64,000 nt of DNA, from contig OX424559.1 in the NCBI GenBank assembly GCA_949152475.1, positions 13,795,809 through 13,859,808 on the forward strand, written 5' to 3'. The stretch comes from Terebella lapidaria. Its lineage: Eukaryota > Annelida > Polychaeta > Terebellida > Terebellidae. Below the pieces are notes generated by a model that saw only the letters and a program-made list of their open reading frames with translations, was not told the DNA's origin and did not search any database. This document shows positions 56,599-64,000 of the stretch, piece by piece (the first letter of the stretch is position 1; every line of letters begins with the position of its first letter). The position numbers and the translations under genes were made by a program.

Positions 56599-59500
56599 AC
56601 TTGACGAAATCAAAGATTTTGTCAAGTATGTTGATCGGTTCCGTTTGTTTGTATGTTTGTTACTTGACGAAATCAAAGATTTTGTCAAGTATGTTGATCG
56701 GTTCCGTTTGTTACTTGCCGGAATTTAAATTCCGGCAAGTATGTTGGTCGGTTGGTTTGTGGATTTGTGTGTGTGTTTGTTTGTTTGTTTGTTTGTGCGC
56801 GCTCTAGCGTCCACAATTCTTCACCGAATTCTTCAAAAATTCGTGTGCATATTCTCTAGGATAATGGCCAAAAAACGTCCTATTTTGGAGTGTCTAGGTC
56901 AAAGGTCGAGGTCAAGGTCAAGCAAAACGTCGTAAACACATAAGTGGCCAGAACTTCGGTTCTAATGGTTCTAGAGACTTCAAATTAAGTTCATATTGTA
57001 GATAACATCGAGTTCTATCTTCTGTGACCTTGACCTTGACATTTGACCTTGACCTTCAGAGTTCGCCATGAGGTGAATGTCAAGGTCAAGTACGAAGGTC
57101 AGCGAATCATATCGAGTAGTATATCGTTGGAAAGGTCTTGACCCCCTGATTGCAGTGATACCTTATTTTCGGCGCTGCGACGTACACTGACGTCACAATG
57201 ACGTCATAAACGTCAAATTTCCGAAATTTCAAAAGGCCATAACATCGTCAATACTGTATGGAATCTCTTAAAACTTGATGTGCATATTGACAGTAATGAC
57301 CTCTAGTAACTAAAGTACAAAGGTCAAAGGTCAAGGTCAAGGTCATCGAAATCCCAGAAAAACACGTTTCCGGTAATAACATCCATTTGAATTGTTGTAG
57401 GTTCATGAAATTCGAACCATATCATTCAGAAGAGACATAGCAATCGAGCGTATATGTCAATTTCATGATTGACCTTGAACTTGGTCAGGAAAATAAGGTC
57501 ATATGAGGAAAACTTCAAGGTCAAATTTCAAAACTAACTGAAACCTATCAAGTAGTATATCAAATGAAAGGCCTTGTCTCCCTGGTACATACTTTCTCAT
57601 CAGTTTTGAGATGTGACGTTTGTTGACGTCACAGTGACGTCATAAACGTAATTTTTTCGAACATTCAAATGGTCATAGTGTCCACAAACCTCGTTCGATT
57701 CTGATGGAATTATACAGGTAAAATATATGTCTTCATACACAGACAATGCACAATTTTCGTGACTCAAGGTCAAAGGTCGAGGCCAAGGTCAAGAGAAAGG
57801 TCAAAATCACATAAATGGCCATAACTTCGGAACTAATCGTCGCAGAGAGTTCAAACTAAGACCATATTGTGGCATATTAAAAGGCCTTTCATGAGTGACC
57901 TTGAATGTGACCTTTGACCTTGACCTTGAGAGGTTCGCCACAAGTCAATATCAAGGTCGAGTACAAAGTTCAGTGCACCATATTGAATAGGATACAGTTG
58001 GAAACATCAGTGCATCATATTGAATAGGATACAGTTGGAAATTTCAAATTCATTGAAACCTGTCAAGTATCATGAGTATGCGTTCCGGCAAGTGGGTGCC
58101 CTAGGGGCTCTCGTTTGTATGTTTGTTTGTTTGTGTGCGCTCTACAGGCCACAGTTCTCATTGGAAATTCATGGAATTTGATAGAAAGGTTTTAGGCTGA
58201 AACAGGAAGGTCCCAGACTCTTTGTTAAGCTCAAGGTCAAATAACAAGGTCAAGGTCATGAAAACACGTAAGTGGCCACAACTCTTGTTCTAATCGTCGT
58301 AGAGACTTCAAATCAAGTGCATATTGTAGATATACTCGAGTTCTATCTTCCGTGACCTTGACCTTGAACTTTGACCTTGACCTTGAGAAGTTCGCCTGAG
58401 GTCGAAGTCAAGGTCAAGTACGAAGGTCAGCGCAGCATATCGAGTAGTATATCGTTGGAAAGGTCTTAAGCCCCTGATTCCAGTGATATCTCATTTTTGG
58501 CGCTGCGACGTAAACTGACGTCACAATGACGTATTAAACGTCAATAATCCGAAATTTCAAAATGTCATAACATCGTCAATAGTGTATGGAATCCCTTGAA
58601 ACTTATTATGCATTTTGACAGCATTGACCTCTACGAACTGAAGTACAAAGGTCAAAGGTCAAGGTCAAGGTCATCGAAATCCCAGAAAAACACGTTTTCT
58701 GTAATAGCATCCGTTTGAATCATCGTGGGCTCATGAAATGTGAACCATGTCATTTAGAAGGGGTATGGCAATCAGATAAATATGTCAATTCCATGATTGA
58801 CCTCGAACTTTGTCTATAATCTGACAAAACTTAATCAGAATCCTATGAGTTTTTTGGATTTTACAGATATTTTTTATGTTTTCATGGCTCCAATTTTCAC
58901 ACATTTACTGAACATTAATTTTAAAGAATTTCCTTACAGTCAGTTGCAGTGTTATTTCTAGTTTATGGTCCACTTTTCACATTTGGAATAACTTGAAAAC
59001 TCGCCGAGATATCAAAGTAGAAAGAGCAGTGGGGTGAATTTGATTCTCAATCCGTTCAGATGCTAATAAGCTGTAGAAACGATTACCCCCTGTGGACATG
59101 TCCCCTTCTAAATATACACACTCGGTTGCGAAGTAGTACAGTATATCATATATGTATCCAAGTGCACATCTCAAACAACATTTCTTTTGTTTTTTGACTC
59201 AGAGGTGTCCAACTGGTATGATAAAGTCTAAAACTCATGTCTAAATACAGTCTGGGTCAAGCAACAGGCCACTTTATATCAGAAATTTTGGGCATGACGA
59301 ACCGGCATAGCAACCGGCCCCATTCCCGGTTTTTAGCAGTAATCTGTCTCATGACCAAAGATCCTGTGCATGCACCAGATATGCGTGGCAACAAAATCAC
59401 TCCCATCATAAGCAAAATTGCATGCTTCACTCTTTTGTCTTTTCACACTCTAGCGTCCACAATTTTTGTGCTAGCATCCCCAAACTTTTTTGATGTACAG

Positions 59501-61584
59501 CTATCCGCACTGTAACGGCACTGCACGTTTTTGAAGAAAGTTACTTCATTGATAACGTCACTAAAAATTCTTGAAATCTCGTAAAATCCCTATCTTTAAC
59601 AAGGGGCAAATTTTCAAAAATTCACACATCAGTCAATTTTATAGCAGTACCTCTGAAATTCAGTTCATTGATATATGTTGATATTGTCCATGAAATTGCA
59701 AAATTTTACTTGGATCGGTTGAACGTCAATGACGTCACGACGTAAAACGTTAATGTTCTAAATAGGGCTATAAATCGGAAAGTATTTGTCGTACAGAGAA
59801 GCGGATTGCACCTTTGGAAAGCTCGTTGAATTCTGGTTTAGGAGGGTGCTGTCCGATACTTTTCCGCCATGATAGATTTTTCGCTATGACGTCATAAACG
59901 TAAGGCCGGTCATATCAATTTTTCGACATTTCAGCAAACATTCAAACCTACACCGTGCACTCAAATTTGAAGGTATTGGACTGTGATTATGAGAACATAT
60001 GTGGAATATTAATACCCAGCCATATGCCGAGTTTCAACATGCTAGGTGCAACGTCAATGACGTCATGACGTAAAACGTCAATTTTCAAAATGGAGCTATA
60101 TTATATATTGTAAAGTATTCGTCATACACAGAAGCGGATTGTGTGGGAAGATTCATGGCTGGCAGAGGAGGATCCCGTACTCTTTATCGAGCTGAAGGTC
60201 ACATCTCATAGGACAAGGTCAGGATCGGTTCAGTAAACATTTCGTCAAGCTTACGACCTATGGTCGCTGGTTTGTTTGTTTGTTTGTGTGCCCTCTACAG
60301 GCCACAGTTCTCATTGGAAATTCATGAAATTTAGTAGAAATTTTCTAGGCTGAAAAAGGAAGGTCCCTAGTTCTTTGTTAAGCTCAAGGTCAAATAACAA
60401 GGTCAAGGTCACGCAAAACGTCGAAAACACATAAGTGCTCATTATTCCAGTTCTAATCATCGTAGAGACTTCAAATTAAGTTCATATTGTAGATATACTC
60501 GAGTTCTATCTTCTGTGACCATGACCTTGACATTTGACTTTGACCTTGAGAAGTTTGCCATGAGGTGAATGTCAAGGTCAAGTACGAAGGTCAGCGCACT
60601 ATATCGAGTAGTACATTGTTGGAAAGGTCTTGAGTCCCTGATTCCAGTGATATCTCATTTTTGGCGCTGCGACGTAAACTGACGTCATAATGACGTCATA
60701 AACGTCAAAAATCCGAAATTTCAAAGGGCCATAACACCGTCAATAGTGAATGGAATCCTTTGAAATTTGATATGCACTTTGACAGCATTGACTTCTACGA
60801 ATTTAAGTGCAAAGGTCAAAGGTCAAGGTCAAGGTCATCGAAATCCCAGAAAAACACGTTTCCGGTAATAACATCTGTTTGAATCATTGTGGGCTCATGA
60901 AATTTGAACCATGTCATTCAGAAGAGGTATATCAATCAGACAAATATGTCAAATCCATGATTGACCTCGAATTTTGTCTATAATCTGACAAAGCTTAATC
61001 AGAATCTTATGAGGATTCTGGATTTTACAGATATTTTTAATGTTTTCATGTCTCCAATTTTCACAAATTTACTGAACATTCAATTCTGAAGCATTTCATA
61101 CAGTCAGGTGCAGTGTTATTTCTAGTTTATAATGCACTTTTCACATTTGGAATAAATTGAAAACTCGCCGAGATATCAAAGTAGAAAGAGCAGTGGGGTG
61201 AATCTGATTCTCAATCCGTTCACACAACAATAAGCTGCAGAAACGATTACCCCCTGTGGACATGTCCCCTTCTAAATATACACACTCGGTTGAGCAGTAG
61301 TACAGTATATCATATATGTATCCAAGTGCACATCTCAAACAACAAAACAATTCCTTTGTTTTCAGACTCAGAGGTGTCCAACTGATATAATAAAGCCTAA
61401 AACTCATGTCTAAATACAGTCTGGGTCAAGCCACAGGCCACTTTATATCAGAACTATTGGGCATGACGAACAGGGATTTGTGAGCACCGGGTTTGTGAGC
61501 ATTGTGAGCACTGTTACAGGTTTGTAGTACATGTAGTGCATTGCCTAAGGCCCAATAGCTTGTATATATGCACCAGATATTATT
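56599..61584 (+). repeat. tandem unit S16, duplicate of S2 with all its insertions
   Basis: Copy of 29584-34569, base for base where compared, including the element at 56662-60272 (tail 60239, hairpin 60254) and the inner CCGG-subfamily element at 56713-58115 (tail 58082). Since the insertions are shared at identical positions, the duplication happened after both of them. Confidence 0.92.
56662..60272 (+). mobile_element. second copy of the nested element pair
   Basis: Duplicate of 29647-33257, with the inner CCGG-subfamily element at 56713-58115. It arose with the 27,015-bp-offset duplication, so it is not an independent insertion. Confidence 0.9.
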
Positions 61585-61635
61585 ACTTGACGAAATCAAA
61601 GATTTTGTCAAGTATGTTGATCGGTTCCGTTTGTT
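61585..61635 (+). repeat. head of tandem unit S17
   Basis: The 51-bp head, ending TTCCGTTTGTT. The body of this unit would continue after the insertion that starts at 61636 and runs off the right edge. Confidence 0.88.
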
Positions 61636-64000
61636 ACTTGACGAAATTAAATTTCGTCAAGTATGTTGGTCAGTTGAGTTTGTCTGTTTGTCTGTTTGTT
61701 TGTTTGTGTGCACTCTACAGGTCACACTTTTGGTCGTATCGTCATGAAACTTCACCAGAAGGTGGACAATCAATGTCGGACCAAGTGGTAAACTTTTAGG
61801 AGGTCAAGGTCAAAAATTGAGGTCAAGGTCATAGAAAAGGTCAAAATCGAAAAATCGCGATAACTTCGCTTCTAATTGAGATTATTTTTTCTTGTTATTT
61901 TTATATTTTTCTATAGTCAATTCTGCATCATCTGATGCATGTCCGATGGTCGTACGACCAAAATTCTCGATTTTCGGTCCAGGTCGAAAATTTGGGGGTC
62001 AAGAATTTAGGTTTTTCCTGTCTCACAATATTCAAAACCATATTATAGAGCCAGGTTCCAATATATGTTGCTGATTTTTACTCAGGAGTTGTGCCTTATC
62101 ACACAGAACAAGATCCTGAAGTTTCAGAGCTCAGGGTCGAGAATTAGAGTTAAGGTCATAGTAAAGGTAAAAATCGAAAAATCGTGATAACTCTGCTTCT
62201 AATCAAGATTGTTTTTTCTGTGTATTTTTATATTTTTCTATGGTCAATTCCGCATCAAATGATGTATGTCTGATGGTCGTATGACCTAAACTCTCGATTT
62301 TCGGTCCTGGTCGAAAATTTGGGGGTCATGAACTTAGGTCTTGCTTGTCTCAATTTTCAAAACCCTATTGTAGAGCCAGGTTCCAATATATGTTGCTGAT
62401 TTTCACTCAGGAGTTGTGCCATATCACGCAGAACAAGATCCTGAAGTTTCAGAGCTCAGGGTCAAGGATTAGAGTTAAGGTCATAGTAAAGGTCAAAATC
62501 GAAAAATTGAGATAACTTCGCTTCTAATCAAGATTATTTTTTCTGTGTATTTTTATATTTTTCTATGGTCAATTCCGCATCACATGATGCATGTCTGATG
62601 GTCGTATGACCTGAACTCTCGATTTTCGGTCCAGGTCGAAAATTTGGGGGTCATGAACTTAGGTTTTGCTTGTCTCAATTTTCAAAACCCTATTGTAGAG
62701 CCAGCTTCCAATATATGCTTCTGATTTTTACTCCAGAGTTGTGCCATATCACGCAGAACATGACTGTGAAGTTGTAGGGCTCAAGGTCAAGAATTACAGT
62801 TAAGGTCATAGTAAAGGTCAAAATTGAAAAATCGTGATAACTCCGCTTGTAATCATGATTATTTTTTCTGATTATTTTTGTATTTTTCTATGGTCAAATC
62901 CGCATCATATGATACATGTCCGATGGTCGTATGACCAAAACTCTGGATTTTCGGTCCAGGTCGAAAATTTGGGGGTCATGAATTTAGGTTTTTCCTGTCT
63001 CACAATATACAAAACCACATTATAGAGCCAGGTTCCAATATATATATTGCCGGATTTTACTCAGGAGTTGTGCCTGATCACGCAGAATAAGATTGTGAAG
63101 TTGTAGAACTCAAGGTCACGAGTTTTCCCGATCGAATTATGCACGCTGCCAGTCCAATGTACAGCCATGGCATAATTCAGTGTTTATCCTGAGCGAAGTC
63201 TCTCCTACACACTATACTTTACACGTGTTGAGCTTCATTGAACAGAATGGCGCAGTCAGTAGAGGCGTTAGGTTTGTGTGCGAGGGGTCAGTGGTTCAAT
63301 TCTCACTGTTGACTGATTTTTTTTCCTTCTAAAATTCAATTCCAAATGACTTTTTCTGTTTCTGAGTGGTCTGGTAAGCATCCCAAACCTGCCATGCTTT
63401 ATGTAATTCTATTGTTTCGAATTATAATGATCACCTTTGAAGGAAAAAACACTGTTCCACGAATAGCGACAAACTATTTTATCGGGCTTTCTAGTGGTAT
63501 CATCAAAATCTAGTTTGTTCTTTATATTTAAAGTTACAAGCCGCTTTAAATTCAGCATTACGGCCACAACTGTGAATGATCTGTGGTATTAGCTGCTAAC
63601 AAATGCATGACAAAAGGCGTGTACCAGATGATATGTCTGCTTCATATGAATCGCCACATGTCTAAGCCTCTCTATTTGTTTTGTTTACTTGTTGTCAATG
63701 TAATTTCATATTTGTGCGGGAATATTTGCTGTTTGTTATTCGCTCATTTTTAGGCTATCGATATTTGTTTTTGGATTTTTGTAATTTTGATATATTTTAG
63801 GTTTTTTAGTAGTGGCATCATCAAAACTTTGTGCCGTTAGCATGGTTAGAGGTAATATATTATGTTGATACATACGCAAACTAGATGTTTCAAGTGGTTC
63901 AGTTTCCAATGCTATATGTTGTCAGGGGATGCCATAAATGTGTAAATTATGAGTAAATGTTTTGAATGTAAACAAATGTGTAGATTTTTCGTCAAGTGTT
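61636..64000 (+). mobile_element. second copy of the 2.6-kb element, cut by the window end
   Basis: Matches 48415 onward at an offset of about 13,221, with scattered differences spread along its length (clearly older than the 27,015 pair), in the same orientation and at the same point of a unit. Relative to the first copy it lacks about 240 bp near 63650 (TCATATGA joined to ATCGCCACATG), the part containing the 83-bp hairpin. The 326-bp core, the tRNA-like stretch (63243-63316) and the start of the tail (TTTTTCGTCAAGTGTT) are present. Confidence 0.88.
63243..63316 (+). repeat. tRNA-like stretch, second copy
   Basis: Same A-box-like and B-box-like words as at 50022-50095 with no change in either box; the T-run after it is present too. 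The upstream flank differs slightly (GTGTTGAGCTTCATT versus GTGTTAAGTTCAAT). Confidence 0.5.

Overview
The window is eukaryotic and looks like an intron-rich, repeat-rich invertebrate genome. There are no bacterial-style genes. Coding capacity lies in short exons with GT/AG borders, and a Ty3/gypsy-type retroelement, a LINE fragment and very large amounts of short rolling-circle-type elements are present. Elements built from a 5' palindrome, a microsatellite, a tandem core and a 3' stem-loop are best known from molluscs and other marine invertebrates. A marine invertebrate, perhaps a mollusc, is therefore my guess, but the sequence does not prove it.

Layout. (1) 1-about 4870: the 3' part of a Ty3/gypsy-type LTR retrotransposon, with the integrase frame running off the left edge, a long 3' region with a coiled-coil open frame, and a polypurine tract plus probable 3' LTR. 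(2) 5109-11239: thirteen exons of an ankyrin-repeat gene on the + strand. Twelve of them are 183 or 189 nt, phase 1 at both ends, each encoding a two-repeat module of 61 or 63 residues. The introns hold a minus-strand Ty3/gypsy fragment and a minus-strand LINE 3' end. No first or last exon is visible. (3) 11263-64000: almost nothing but nested and tandem copies of one superfamily of non-coding elements.

The elements of region 3 share a plan: a palindromic head with arms like ACTTGACGAAAT or ACTTGCCGGAAT; the words GTTGGTCGG/GTTGATCGG; a (GTTT)n tract; a body rich in AGGTCA direct repeats and paired TGACGTCA sites; then a tail that is the reverse complement of the head arm, followed about 3 nt later by a short hairpin such as GGCCTATGGCC. 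This matches the known plan of Helentron-associated non-autonomous rolling-circle elements (HINE type). No Rep/helicase gene is in the window.

The main structure is a head-to-tail array of about 17 units of net length 1367-1375 bp (three carry a 51-bp head duplication), running from a head at 11442 to the right edge. Units are interrupted by insertions at one and the same point, 51 bp after the unit start, between two Ts in GTTTGTT|TG. Removing the insertions restores the unit length almost to the base: 1371, 1375, 1367 and 1372 bp. The tandem neighbours therefore act as empty sites and show insertion between T and T without target duplication. Because each inserted element carries its own GTTTGTT|TG landing site, the stacks can grow recursively; one unit is split by 16.8 kb and another holds insertions three levels deep.

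Later duplications overlie this: a 5.8-kb block repeated 27,015 bp away with no difference seen where compared (very recent, or an assembly artefact), a block repeated at 13,221 bp, one at 4,961 bp, and tandem 328-bp and 326-bp satellite cores. The element bodies are packed with sequences matching nuclear-receptor half-sites, DR1/DR0 arrangements, CRE and AP-1 sites. Whether any of them works as a regulatory site cannot be told from the sequence.
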